DNA of 64,000 nt. Origin: Iris pallida. Taxonomy: Eukaryota > Streptophyta > Magnoliopsida > Asparagales > Iridaceae. Shown here piece by piece: positions 45,377 through 57,587 of the stretch; positions within the stretch are counted from its first letter, which is position 1, and each line of letters starts with the position of its first letter. The stretch lies in assembly GCA_029216955.1 (NCBI GenBank), contig JANAVB010006999.1, forward strand, positions 1,821,431 to 1,885,430, written 5' to 3'. The position numbers were made by a program, and so were the translations under genes. The notes below the pieces were generated by a model that was given only the letters and a program-made list of their open reading frames with translations, searched no databases and had not been told where the DNA came from.

Positions 45377-47052
45377 TGTTACGCCCCGATTCCGTAGAAT
45401 CGATAGTCGTCCCCCAGGCGTGATGTCGTACGATCTAAGTTGCGATCGCACAAGACATAGTCATAAGGTTATCCGAGATACAACATCAAATTGAGTACGC
45501 AAAGAAATTGAACAAACACATTTGAAAACGGAAGAAACTTTTCTTTCATTGATAATAAACATTATTTACATGACTCTGTTACGTTTATTGTCGTACGGGC
45601 TACAATATGAATCGATTACAAAATAAATGCTGATGAGATAGTCGTTTCATACATTACATCTTTATTTACAAACAAAACATTTCATTCGACCTAGTATCGT
45701 AGGGAATCGAGACATCTCTTCTTCTAGACTGAATGTGGAGTCTTCAAAAGGATTCAAAACAAGCCTTCAACGCACGGACGAGGCTTCAAATATACTTGTG
45801 TCGCCTTGAGCTTAAGTGCCACGCCCTTCTTAGTTCGGTGTACCAGTGAAGAGCGAAGATCAGTACATTACACTTTGTACTGGTGCATGGCAAATTAAGT
45901 TCCATGCTTTCATTTGGTTAAAGAGTTTATATGACTTAGTTTGTGATCTTTCTAACCATTCTAATGAATTTCAGACAAGCATATGACATGCATAATATAA
46001 ATTATGTTAGAACTTACCTACAGCAGAGCGTGTCGTGCAATGTGAGACTTACCATGTTCTTCTATGTCAATTGTTATCACTAGCATAGCGTGTGCAAATT
46101 TATGGGTGATTGGTCACTGACACCACAAGCCATCCTGGACTTATAGCTTTGTTAGTCGGGGCCCTTTCAACGCAAGTAACGAGCCCCGCTGAAAGTTTCC
46201 GTCTAACCCGTGCTATTATCCAGTACAGCCATACCGTGTTTCGTCCTAGGCCGAAACGGTCCCGTGGCCCCGATGTGCCGTTCAAGGAAACTTTTACCTT
46301 GTCAACAAGTTGTCCATGACCGTTCTAGACTAATTTAGTTTACTCAAGCAGGGTCTATATTTTCGTACTTAACCATTTTTATCGTATCCCGCCTTATCGT
46401 GGCATCATTAATCAATGAGTCTATCTTTTGTTTAACACAGTTCTATATCATGAGTCGTATAGCAAGCTTATAGCAATTTTATAGAACAAGCAGATGTGTC
46501 CGTGCTTTTTTGCATCTAACATTTTATCCGCAACGACGCTATTGATGGATTTAAGAAGGGGTCAAGGGGGAGAAGGGTCAGTCACTCGCCTTGATTTTTC
46601 TTGAGGCGAGAGATTGGTTGGCTGCGCTAGACGGCGCCTATGCGATCACCTGAAATCGCATAAACAACTGATTAGAATACTGTGCCATTCAAGAAGTTCG
46701 ATACGAATGCGAAGTTCGAAAACGCAAAACATGAAAACCATTGAAAACATTCACGAAAACACATTCACAAAACCAATGCCAAAGAGCAAGTGCGGCATAA
46801 AAAGCTGAGCAACGGGAGGTCTCTTCCGACTCAGCCGTAGAGTCTATCCTCGAGGCGCAATCCGCTGAATATGGGACTTGATTCCGAAGAAGCCTTTCCA
46901 TAACGAAAAAAGAATTTTAATTCAATCGTTTCCGTTCGACCAATTCAATCGATCCTGATTTATCGATTTCATCTGAATCAGTAGCGACATTGTTCCTTTC
47001 TCGTGCACCCAGTGGGTGAAAACATGGCGCGATGTAGGGACGGAACACTACA
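45377..47052 (-). repeat. 5' LTR of the gypsy element
   Basis: About 1.68 kb with TG...CA ends. The inner end is set by the primer site. The outer end (ACACTACA, 47052) is inferred from the TGTAGTGTTCCG start typical of such LTRs, since no partner LTR exists in the window. No gene inside. Confidence 0.65.
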
Positions 47053-47627
47053 TTAATTATTCTAAACTAATTATTATATTACTATATACATGTATGTAAA
47101 CTATTTAGAAAGACCAAAAACCATCTCTTGTAATTACCTACCCCTATTAATTTTGAGTAATCTTTTTAACTCCTTCAACGAAAAAGTCGAATCATGACAA
47201 ATGGGTTGAGTCCCTTTATTAAACATGTATCATTTACTTATTGAAATTCGTCTAAGAAGAGGTTCGTGTGCGTACTTATGTGATTTTGTCGTCATTAGAT
47301 AGCGACAAATGATAGAGATATGACAATAGAGGAGTCAAGAGGAAGAAAAGGATAAGAGGATATTATGAAGAGCCAAAATGAGACGAACACGGGGAAGGAA
47401 AAAAATAAAGAATTTGTATAAGAGAGAAGATATATTGTTTCTTGATATATTGTAGAGGGAAAGTTTGGGTTGTGTTAGGGACATTAGACTTTGAACTCTT
47501 AATATCATGTCGGACTTGATGAACGATGGTTTGAAATCCAATTCTTTCAGTACACAAAGTGAGATCGAGTCAAATACCTTCAACACCCTTTACAATGACC
47601 AAATTCCTTTATCAAATAACTAGAAGA
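47053..47627. other. AT-rich noncoding DNA
   Basis: I see no gene or element boundary. The only notable item is the left 10-bp target copy AACTAGAAGA of the following SINE at 47618-47627. Confidence 0.5.
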
Positions 47628-47815
47628 TTTCATCGAACTCAGCTGGCTTTTGTGGTCAGTGAGGAGAGGTATAACCTCCTTAACTAGGTGGACAGTCTTG
47701 GGATCGAATCGTCGGGGGAGGTATGGGTGTGTGTGTGAAGTGGGCAGTAGGCTCAGATGGTATGCAGCACAGCTGGCACAAAGTCTCATGCGTTACACCA
47801 TGCATCGCAAAAAAA
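47628..47815 (+). mobile_element. tRNA-derived SINE
   Basis: About 188 bp with a Pol III B-box-like GGATCGAATCG (consensus GGTTCGANTCC), a weaker A-box-like TGGTCAGTGAGG about 50 bp upstream, a TGTGTGTGTG stretch and an A-tail (47809-47817). It is flanked by the direct repeat AACTAGAAGA (47618-47627 and 47816-47825), as expected for LINE-mediated retroposition. Confidence 0.75.
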
Positions 47816-47853
47816 AACTAGAAGACTCCACTCAATTTTTTTATTTTACTAGA

Positions 47854-48170
47854 ACTTGGGGTTGTTTGGTTGCTTGAAGTGGGGTATGGAAGTGTAAAGG
47901 TGGATAAATTTTAAGGCACTCATTTTTTTATTTGACTAAAACTTGGGATTGTTTGGTTGCTTAAGTGGGGTATGGAAGTGTGAAAGTGGATAAATTTTAA
48001 GCCACTCATTTTTATTTGACTAAAACTTGGGTTTGTTTGGTTGCTTGAAGTGGGGTGTGGAAGTGGATAAATTTTAAGTCACTAATTTTTATTTGGCTAA
48101 AACTTGGGGCTGCTTGGTTGCTTGAAGTGGGGTATGGAAGTGCGAAAGTGGATAAATTATAAGCAACTTT
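47854..48170 (+). repeat. Tandem repeat, about 77-87-bp units x4
   Basis: Units open with ACTTGGG(G/A)TTGTTTGGTTGCTT, continue AAGTGGGGTATGGAAGTG and TGGATAAATTTTAAG, and start at 47854, 47941, 48025 and 48102. The GTTGTTTGGTT phrase is typical of MITE ends, so this may be a multiplied terminus of a small DNA element. 48171-48465 beyond it has no gene and contains three TGCATATGCAT-like palindromic words (48348-48390). Confidence 0.8.
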
Positions 48171-48465
48171 CATATTTCAAGTGTTTGGTTGAAGATGGAA
48201 GAGGGGACAACAACTTGAGGTCATCATTACTTTCTAACCTTTGTCCACTCTTATCTTATATGAAAAAGGGACATCAATTCCACATTTTGTTATGGGGTTG
48301 TTTGGTTCGATAAAATGGAGCGTAGTGAAAATTTGGAAGTAAAAAAATTTGCATATGCATTGCATATGATCGTCATGCATATGCATATTTTATGAGTTCC
48401 TTCGTTTAGATGGTTGTTGAAATGAGTTGGAAAGTTTAACTTTTGTAGTTTTTATATTTTGTTTG

Positions 48466-49183
48466 GGCTAAATTATAACTTGATACCCTCAACTATCTAA
48501 AATGTTCAACTTGATACCCTCAACTTTGATATGTACTAACTTAATACCCTCAACTATATAATAATTTTATATTGATACCCAAAATTTTAAAAATGACAAA
48601 ATTATCCCTCCCTCCTCCTTCTCCAGCAGCACCCCCTCCGACCGCGACCAACTCCCATACCAGCCCCGGCATTCCACGGCGAACACCGCGTCCCCGCCGC
48701 TCTGTCCCCCGCGCGCCCCGCCACCCCGTGCCTTGCACGCCCCCGCCCATGCACCCCGCGAGCCCCTCCCCCGGCGCCGCCCCCGTGCACCCCTCCCGCA
48801 CGATCCTGCCATCTCGTGCAACTCCGGGCAGGCCAACGCGGGGTGGGGGGAGGGGAGTTCGCGAGCTGGAGGGGGAGGGGAGGTCGCCGACGGGAGAGGG
48901 GGGAGGGGGTGGGGAAGGTCACCGACGGGAGGGGGAAGGTCGTCGGCCGGAGACAGGAGGGGGGGAAGGTCGCCGGCGGGAGAGAGGGGTGGGGGGGTGG
49001 GGGAAGGTCGCTGGCGGGAGGGGGGGTGAGGTCGTCGGCTAGGAGGTAGGAGGGGGGGGGGGGTTGGAGGGAAGGGGCAATTTTGTCCAATTTTTTTCAG
49101 GGTATCAAGTTAGTACCTATCAAAGTTGAGGGTATCAAATTGAAAAACTGAGATAGTTGAGGGTATTAAGTTGTAATTTAGCC
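48466..49183. mobile_element. Mutator-type non-autonomous element with GC-rich filler (Pack-MULE-like)
   Basis: 33-bp terminal inverted repeats (48466-48498 and 49151-49183, about 31 of 33 matching) begin GGCTAAATTA. They are flanked by the perfect 9-bp duplication TTTTGTTTG (48457-48465 and 49184-49192), which is diagnostic for Mutator-like elements. Subterminal TTGATACCCTCAACT words repeat inside each end. The middle (48608-49070) is about 460 bp of very GC-rich sequence: first a C-rich part (codons suggest proline/arginine-rich frames), then a G-rich minisatellite of the GGAAGGTCGCCGGCGGGAG type. No transposase. The filler could be captured gene sequence, but I recognise no protein. Confidence 0.85.
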
Positions 49184-49192
49184 TTTTGTTTG

Positions 49193-49303
49193 TAATAAGT
49201 AGTAGTTGATAGGTGATATGGTTTTCTACTTTTAAATATGATGAGGTTATCTCAACTAGTATTGTTCATTATTATTATTTGTATGGATTAAAAATTCAAG
49301 TAC

Positions 49304-49370
<67 letters not shown>

Positions 49371-50434
49371 GAATAACAAACACACATTATGAAGAAAGAA
49401 AAAAATATTAAAGTAAAAAATAAAAACAGTCATTTTACTTAATACTAATAATTATTATTATTATTTATTGATTAGTCAAAGACTAATCAATCAACATTAT
49501 AAAGTTGATAATATTAACACATACATACGCGCTCTCTTCATTCTTTTTTTCTCTCTCCAACAAAACCACCTATCGAGCCTCCCTAGCAAAACCACCATAT
49601 CTCCATCTTTATTTTCATCATCGACGCCGGAACTCCAAGAAAATTCGAGAGTCTTAAATCCTAGAGGCCGAAGTCGGAGCTGGATATGAGAGCTCGAGGC
49701 CGAAGCTGGGTCTTCTGTAAACTCTTCTCCTCCTCCTCTAATATAGCTTCCTCCGATGGGAGATCGAGGTACGCTGTGGTAGAGATGCTATCGCCTGGGG
49801 CATGTATGGCTGAAAATCGAACGAACGAGCTCGAACAAAGTGTTTTCGAACTCAGTTTGACTAAACTATCGAACGAGCTTCATTCGAGCCAAGCTTAAGG
49901 TCTAGCTCAAAATGGTGTTTGAACTCTGTTTGACTAGAGGGTCGAAATGATCGAGCTCGACTCGATTTAGCTCACAAGCTCGGACGGACATGAACCGAGC
50001 CCGAGTCAAGACCGAACCAAAACTACATGAAACTTGTTGTACGGTTACTCTCAATCCTAAAGACTTTTTTGTTGAATTATTTATGCTCTTTATATTATAA
50101 ATTTACTATCATATAAATAAAAAAAAGGGAGTAAAATTTCTAAGACAGATTTTATATACATCCATAAAAAATACTATATACTAGGAAAAGCCCTAGTATG
50201 AAAAATCGAGCCGAGTTTGAGCCCATTCGCGAAAAAGACCGAGTCAAACAACCTATGATCGAACTCGGTTCGAACACCACTTCGAACAAAAAAATCGATC
50301 GAGCTCGGTATCAACTTGCCCACAAACGAGCTTCGAATCGAACTTGGTCCGAGCCGAACGTGAGCCGAACACAAGCTGTTTGAATCATTTTACTGCCCTA
50401 AGGACGTGTTTGGTAAAGTGGAAGTGAGGGAAAT
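49193..50434. other. Noncoding DNA with ATT microsatellite and a GAGCTCG-rich repeat
   Basis: (ATT)n runs at 49301-49371. From about 49800 to 50385 words such as GAACGAGCTCG, CGAGCTCGACTCG and GAGCCGAAC recur in both orientations, like the subterminal arrays of some plant hAT-type elements, but I cannot define ends or a target duplication. 50398-50434 starts a MITE-like repeat interrupted by the next element. No gene. Confidence 0.5.
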
Positions 50435-51649
50435 TGTCACGACCCGCACCCTAGAGTTAGGGCATGAGAACGTAACAACGCCCAGCCTACGCCGCAGTGT
50501 CGGCGGTAGAACGCTGTCCTAGGTCTCAATGCATCTAACAGAATAAGACTAAACAGTTTATACTCCCCGAATGGGGGTGACATAACAGATACAGACTCAA
50601 TCACATCTAAGGTAGAGCATGATAAGGATAGATAAAACATAAAATCCAAAAGAGATACAGGAGATAGAAGTCTAAGTGTCTAAGATACATAATCCCAGAA
50701 ATACATCTCAAAACTCAAATACAGATACAGAATCCATAAAGTAAATACAACTCCAGACAAAATGAAATAACTACCTAAACAACCCCTATTGTCTTCTCTA
50801 GGCTAGCAGGCAACCTCCAAGCTATCTGTAAAATTTATCAACGGGTCCAGTCAGGACTGGAGCGAGCACAGTACATCTCAATAATTCATAGCAGGTTAGA
50901 AAATATAGACATGCAGTAAAGTAAGATACAAGTACTGAAAGAAGTACAGTATAAAAACAGAGAGAGAACTGTAATAGAAATATCTACTATACATAGAGAA
51001 CTAGCAGTGACTAGTGAGTCAGAGTACAACATGAACATATAAATGGCCTGGGATGATTCAATGAAGACACTACGGAATGATTCAATGAAGATACTACTGG
51101 TGTATTATTCACATGTCCACTTCTACTCTCCCGTACCCCCAATCAACACACAAGGATCCAGCCAGGTTATGTTATATGATTCCATGTACGGCCCCCGAAG
51201 GGTGATACATGGATGTCCCATAAATGGGGAGTCTGGGGGTTACCCAACTGTGTAAGATTTAAGAGACTCTTTGATCATGAGGGTACATGTCACAAGTAAT
51301 CAAGTGAACCAAGAAGCATAGTGATACGCCATGTAAGTGAAACGCACAGAACACGTAGTACTCGATGCTTCCTAAGGATAACATCTCAAGAAAGGATCCT
51401 TATAGTACCAATCCGTGTGACCGTCGTGACAGTACAAGTAAAGTAATCTACTGCAGGAAATAATTCTAAGCAAGATATGAAATGATCAGAGAATGTACTC
51501 GCCTCGATAACCTGAATAGCTGATAAGTATAGGGGGTCCCACTGAAGCCACAGAGTCCTATTTAAAGCAACACAGGTTACAAGGTGTTCAAGTTGAAATA
51601 AATGAATCCACAAACAATCTATTTTATTCTAGGTTCTTCTAAGTCAAAA

Positions 51650-51765
51650 CAACTCTAGGTCGACTCCGGTCAATAATCTAGTCAAACTAGGTCAAGTGTT
51701 GACTTACAGTTGACTTTGGGTCAACTGGTCAGCTCTGGTCAAACAGGGTCAATTCTAGTCTAATA
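51650..51765. promoter_or_regulatory. Cluster of TTGAC/GTCAA words in the LTR
   Basis: At least eight TTGAC or GTCAA cores lie within about 115 bp, several as GGTCAA or TTGACT, repeated at about 58803-58920 in the other LTR. TTGAC is the core of the W-box bound by WRKY factors. It lies some 3.2 kb into the LTR on -, so it could be an enhancer or just a degenerate tandem repeat. Confidence 0.4.
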
Positions 51766-52139
51766 TAAAGTGTACTTCGTTATTTGTACGTCGAAACTTA
51801 CGACATGCAAATCGAGATAAGAAGATTATCGGTAAGGTTGATAATCTTGTTATAGTGATCCACTTGTCCAACTTGTCGATTTCAGCGATGTGAGATCACT
51901 GGAATTGGCTGATCTCAGTTTCGTTGTACTAATCCCGAAATACGAACATTATATGAATTAATTATTAATTAATTATAAAAAGGTTAAACTCAGTAAAATT
52001 ATCAACAAACATTGTTGGACGATGAAATGAACATCGCCAACGTGTCCAGAATGGTCTAATTAGCTAGGATAGCCTACCCAACGGTCCAATTTGGACACAA
52101 GGGCAAAAAGGTAATTTCGGGTCAAAACGGTGTCCGTGT

Positions 52140-52750
52140 CGGAGCCGTTTTGTACCAAAAAACGTGCAAGAAAACAAGTCTATAAAATATAACAAATTAT
52201 ATGTTCACAAAACCAGAATGTTGATACGAACCCAACGGTATCTCCAGAATTGGATTCCGTTGACCCGATCTCAATTTGGCCCGTTGACCAGAACTTGGAA
52301 TTCCAGTTTGCACGAAATACGTGCCGGAGCCAAGGTTCTCAAAACTCAACAAACTACCTGTCAACGAGTCCAGAATGATGATAAGAGCTCAACGGTATCT
52401 CCGGAATTGGATTCCGATGAGCCGATCTCAAAATGATCCGTTGACCCGAATATTGGTATCCGACTTGCACCGAAATACGTGCCGGATCCAATGTCCACCA
52501 AAACCTAGCAAATTATATGTCAACGAGTCCAGAATGACGATACGAACTCAACGGTATATCCAGAATTGGATTCCGATGAGCCGGCGTTAAAAAGTTCCGT
52601 TGACCCAGAAAGTGGGACCCGCTTTGCACCGAAAAACGTGTCCGGGCCCACGTTTTCCAAATCTAACAAATTTTATATGAAAATATGCCAGAATGATGCC
52701 ACAAGTCTAATGGTGGTGTCAGAAATGAAATCTGGAGTCCCGTGTTCAAA
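52140..52750 (+). repeat. LTR tandem repeats, about 140-160-bp units
   Basis: Four units share GAACTCAACGGTATCTCCAG, AATTGGATTCCG, GATGAGCCGATCTCAAAATG, CCGTTGACCC and TGCACCGAAATACGTGCC. The matching array in the other LTR is at about 59280-59900. The repeats create plus-strand open frames of up to 119 codons with repeating peptides. These frames run antisense to the element and are not genes. Confidence 0.85.
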
Positions 52751-54900
52751 AATAGAATTTTACAAGTTGGAAATTACGAATTCGGACGACCAACTTTGGC
52801 GTCGAATTCAACCAATCAAACAAGCTCACAATGAAACAAAACTGGAGAGGTAGTAAGAGGGTTATACCAGCTTCGCACCAGAACTGGTAGCATGCCAAAC
52901 GGAGCTGCGGTGGAGGAGATACAAGCTGACGAAGTTGGCCCCGCGAAACTGTCCAAATTTAATACAATTTAAACGGTCAACTTGGTGGCCGGTTTTCATG
53001 TATCAAACGATAAAATTAACGGACGAAAATTGACAGGGATGAAGGTGGATATACCGAGATTGCGACGGAGCGAAGAAATCGCCGATCCAACGGTCGGATC
53101 TCCGGAAAAACGTGCACGAAGTCGTTGCGACGGAGCGCCAAAACGAGCTCGATTCCACGCGCGTCACGACGGGACGTCGTGCAAAACGCACGAATCGCCT
53201 ATACGTCGCACCGGAGAACGAGGTGGCAGACCCAAAGGGGTCGCCGGTGATCGCCCACGGCGGGAGAGGCCAGCCATGGCGGCGGCGGCCGGCAACGGCG
53301 GCGCTGCACCGCGCGCGCCACGGCCAATCCTGGCCGGCCTGTGCGCGCACTGTTGCCGCAGTTGCTGTGCGCGAACGCCGCTGTGCATCGGCTGTGCGGC
53401 CACGTGCGGCGATGGCGGCGGTGGTGCGGCGCTGGCACGGCGAGGAGGCGGCGGTCTAGGGTGGTGCGAGCGGTGGAGGAGGTGGTGATGGCTCGGTGGT
53501 TGTGAGGTGAAGTGGAGTTGGAGGAGGAGAGGGAAGAAGGAGGAGGAGAATGGTCGGGGGTGGCTCCATGGCCGACGGCCAGGGAAGGTTGGGGTGGTCC
53601 GGCCATGGCCATGGTGGAGAGGTGGTGTTTCATTGATGGTGGTGGTGATGGCTTGGTAGTGATGATGAGGGAGAAGGAGGAATAAAGGAGGAGAGGCTGG
53701 TGGAGTGGGTGGCCAGGCTGAGCTCGCCGGGGTGGTGGCCGGCGGCGCTCGGCCGGGGAGGAGGTGGTGATGCCATGGGTGGAGAGGGAGGTCGGGCCTG
53801 GGAGTGGTGGAGGAGAGTTGTTGCTGTTGTTGTTGTGTAGTAGAAGTTGTGGGAAAAAATGAATAATAGAGAGAGAGAAAGAGATGCATTAATTGATGAG
53901 AGAGAGAGAGAGAGTTGAGGATAATCCCCCCTAGGTTTTAGGGCCGGCTGCATAGGGTGTTTCAGAAAAATGCATGGAGGAAATTAATGGGTATGATTAA
54001 AAGAGGAAGATCTTATGGCTAGGAATTAAATGGAGAAAAATAGGTTATGCCAATAAGGATTAAATTCAATAGAAATTCCCATTAAATATTAAAAATAGGG
54101 AAAAATAGGCACTTGATATTTTTGGGCAAGAATTATGAGGGTGTCATGATGGAGAGTAACATAGAGCTGGACTGGACTCGGTGGAGCCGGATTGGGTCAA
54201 AATCAGACATTGTGCAAAAATCGAATTAAAATTAGGCGTTGATGATCATGAGTGAATAAGTAGCACATGGAGATTCCAATAAATGGGACACAAGTGGCGG
54301 ACGGGTAGTAGGCTCAAAGTGGGCCATGTCCATAGTTGGGGCGGACAGGTTTTGGTCGACGGGGACCTACAATTCAAGTTGAAAGATGAATGTGACGCCG
54401 TGGAGTGAAATAAAATCGGGTCACGTGTCTGGAAAGTTGTGCGAATCAAATGGAGCACAAAATGACATGTCTGAGTGGGACACGAAGGTCAAGGGTGAAG
54501 AGCGTCTCGAGTAGATCATCAATGAGAAGTTGGTTTCTTGAAACTGACTGGTCTTGCGCTCCCAATTTAAAAGTCACGATAACGTGCTGAAAATGATCAA
54601 GGAAAAGAGTGGAAAAATAAATAATAATCAAATGGTCTAAATCGACCCGAAGTTCAGCGAAACAAAAAGAGCACAAGGGAACAAGTTTGGATGGGACACT
54701 ATATACCTTCATGAAGGTAATCATGTCCACTCCGAAACTCATGAAGAAGATTTCCAAAGTTGAACATCCCTGATACTCCAAATATCAATGGCACAAAAAA
54801 GTACACTTAGGAAAATAACAGAATAAATTATTTATCGAAATTAAAATCAATCAGAAAATAAATAAAATAAAAAAACAATCCAAAATTCAGGGTGCTCACA

Positions 54901-57587
54901 TCCTACCCACCTTATAAAAATTTTGTCCTCGAAATTAAAATGTCCATACTCCCTCTAGGTCAAACCCCCACAATAAAAGTCCCAGAACTTAAATAAAACA
55001 TACCATCAAAAAAAAAAATGGCATACAGGGTCATGGCATATGGTGACAGTGAAATCTCATCTAGGTATAGTAGTCATGCTAACCGGAAGGGTCATAGGGT
55101 ATCAAACACACAAGCAGTCTAGGGTGCTAAATTAGAAAATATACGGAAATAACAATCATCAAAACTGTATGACAGCCTGCCATCCTATGTGAAAACTGGT
55201 ACTTATCATAAAAATAAGGAAAGGTAACTACCAATTATCTATAAAGGGTTCAGAAAAATAAAAATCAAAGTTAAGAATGAAAGTCACTTGCATGGAAATC
55301 CAATCACAATATATATTAAAAATATTTAGTCTCGATACGATCTAAGTTGATCAAATAAATTTAGGCAATGTGGAGGACAGGTTCAACAAAGTCTGAGAAC
55401 GAGCATACAAGGATGGAGATTCAGGTCGTAATCAAATTTAATTCAATTAAGTACAACCCAAGATATTAATATGATAAGATAGGATAATCGAAGTCGATTT
55501 GGTCGTGATTAAGGAAACTAGGATTTAATGATATTAAAAAACCCTTTTAGAGAAAAAGGGGAAAAGATTTCATACGAAGTCAGTAAATCATCTCTCTCTA
55601 ACATTATCAGTTTACCATTTGCTAATCATATTTTCTCACAAATCCCAATATAAATCAACCGTTATATGTCTACCCTCAAATTTTTTTTTTTTTTAACCTT
55701 CAGTCATCTAAACTTTTACCATGATCACCATAGACAAAATTTCAAACTTCTAAAATATTTTCCATGAAGCATACCCCTCTTAATTAGGTATCAACACTTA
55801 TCCATTTAATCAAGTTTCCAAATTCTTTCATCTCGTTCTAAATTATATCCGAAACCTCTAAATCCAATTTATGAAATCCTTGAATTTGTTTAAATCAAGT
55901 CTCGTATTCACTAAACTCCAATACCACTATGTCACACAAATTTATTCTTGTTTATAAATTAACCTTCATATTTTCTTCAACGTTTACCTTCAAATGTTAT
56001 CCTTTTGAATTCCACAATTTCTCCCAATCATCTAAAATAATTTCTATAACGTAAAATTCTTGTGTTCTCTCTGTCTCTAGTCACCCTCTTACAATATCTA
56101 GTTCAATTTCGCATAATCATTTAGTACAATAAAAAAATTTCACTTCTCTTCTTCTTTTTTTCTACATAGCTTTAGAGTAAAAGTTTTTCCAGAATCAATA
56201 ACCAAGATTTTCTAAGTTCTCAAAACTAGGTTGACCTCGAACATCCTCATTAGTTTTGAAATACATCCATGAATTATCCATAACCAACTTTCTGTGATTG
56301 TTTCTAAATTGATAACATTTATTCCTCGATTTTATTTTAAACCTTTACCACATCTCCATTTCGAATTTTTTACATTTGACATCCAACATTTTGATTCCTA
56401 CAAAATCATCACATGATAACCAATTACGTCATTTCCATACTAGATGATTTATGTCACTTTCTCAACATTTCTCAGATAAAAACGATATGCAGATTCAAGA
56501 GTTCAAGTACAGCTGACAGAATGAGATACGAGACGAAATTGATATAATCAGGATAGTTGTATAAGACAAGGAATGATGGTACTAAAATATTGGCAGGAAA
56601 AGAAATGGTAATAAAATCTGTTCTACTTATCCGTTTTAAAAGAGGAAACTATTTGAAATCAGAGCTAATATCAGATCCAAAATAAGGTCTAGCAAATCAT
56701 TGATTCATTAAGAAGATTTTTATGGTAAGAAGTTACACAAGGTTTATAAAAATAGCTAAAGCTACATCCCAAGTAAACAAGGAGAAACAAAACAAAACAA
56801 AACAACAATAATTCCCCTTTTTTTTGGACTGAAACAAAAGTCGCAAAACATGTTCGAAAATATTTAAGGTACAATCTGATAATCATATGCGTCTATCCAA
56901 AATCATGGTACTCTAAATCCTCGTCATACTAGTGAGCAAGGCTACGATAATCACAGAGCCCTTGACTTATGTACATATCTCTAGAATCTTGGTATTTAAC
57001 ATTTTCGCGATGCCGCTAGCTTGGCTGCGAAACCTTAAATTCCCACACCCGAAAAATATATCCAGAGTCAGACTATATGTCCTCACCATGCTGGCTAATG
57101 TGACTATAGAAGACTAGATTCCATAACATAGATGACCTAGCCCATATAATTTCATCTTGCCAAAAAAAATTAAATTAAATCAACAATGAATACCCAAAAA
57201 TCAAATCAAATTTATCAACGAACATCAAACTCAAAAATGAACAAAATCCTTCAATCATATAAATACAAACTCGGATGCTACAGCTAATCGTCAAGATTCA
57301 AAATTCAACAATCTTCCATCAAAATTAATAAATACAAACCCAAATTCAACAATAATCCATCAAATTCAACAACAGAAAATAAAGATAAAACAATCAAGAA
57401 AAAAAAGAGAGTTTTCAAATCGAAGTTAAAATATGATTCTCAAGGGTCGTCCCAGGAATCTTTCAAGGGATCCTAACTGTGATTGAGTATCTTCAAAATA
57501 TATCCTATTCCTAGTGCAGGCTGTAGTGATACTCTAGTTCGAATACCACTACATAAACTCGACCTGCATGGGCCACCACTAAAAACG
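54901..57587 (-). other. Internal domain of LARD copy 2, noncoding
   Basis: 2687 AT-rich bp without any recognisable gag or pol domain in six frames. The longest frames are under 75 codons. Only the end motifs are conserved with copy 1. Confidence 0.8.
57561..57579 (-). other. Primer binding site, tRNA-Ile type (LARD copy 2)
   Basis: GTGGTGGCCCATGCAGGTC on -, 8 nt after the 5' LTR, identical to copy 1. The match to the remembered tRNA-Ile(AAU) 3' end covers 18 nt and then stops in both copies. Confidence 0.75.

Larger units (their letters stand above)
43501..47052 (-). mobile_element. Ty3/gypsy element, 5' half (LTR, gag, protease)
   Basis: On -: 5' LTR 47052-45377 (starts TGTAGTGTTCCGTCCC, ends GGGGCGTAACA), 3-nt spacer, primer site TGGTATCAGAGC (45373-45362), gag, zinc-finger region and retropepsin. 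Reverse transcriptase, RNase H, integrase and the 3' LTR are missing. The sequence passes directly into the copia RT linker near 43500. Confidence 0.8.
50435..54900 (-). repeat. LARD copy 2, 3' LTR
   Basis: Contains a GTCAA/TTGAC cluster (51650-51765), four tandem units of about 140-160 bp (52140-52750), and a GC-rich block (53080-53800). A 241-codon frame on - (53889-53164) is cut short in the other LTR, so it is not a conserved gene. Confidence 0.92.

Noticed and set aside
47640..47720. Possible functional tRNA gene
   Set aside because: Only the B box is good. The sequence cannot fold a full cloverleaf by eye, and the A-tail and target duplications mark it as a SINE.
49800..50390. GAGCTCG-rich segment as a defined hAT element
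   Set aside because: No convincing terminal inverted repeats or 8-bp target duplication could be found.
52164..52853. Plus-strand frames with repeating peptide QRYLRNWIPMSRSQ
   Set aside because: They are produced by the 140-160-bp LTR tandem repeat and run antisense to the element.
53164..53889. 241-codon minus-strand frame in the LARD copy 2 LTR
   Set aside because: In the other LTR (61039-60719) the frame stops after 106 codons, and the content is low-complexity Q, H, P and S.
57516..57550. AGTGGTATTCGAAC on - as a decayed Met-type primer site of LARD copy 2
   Set aside because: It is about 40 nt from the LTR and absent from LARD copy 1, while the tRNA-Ile-type site is at the right distance and identical in both.
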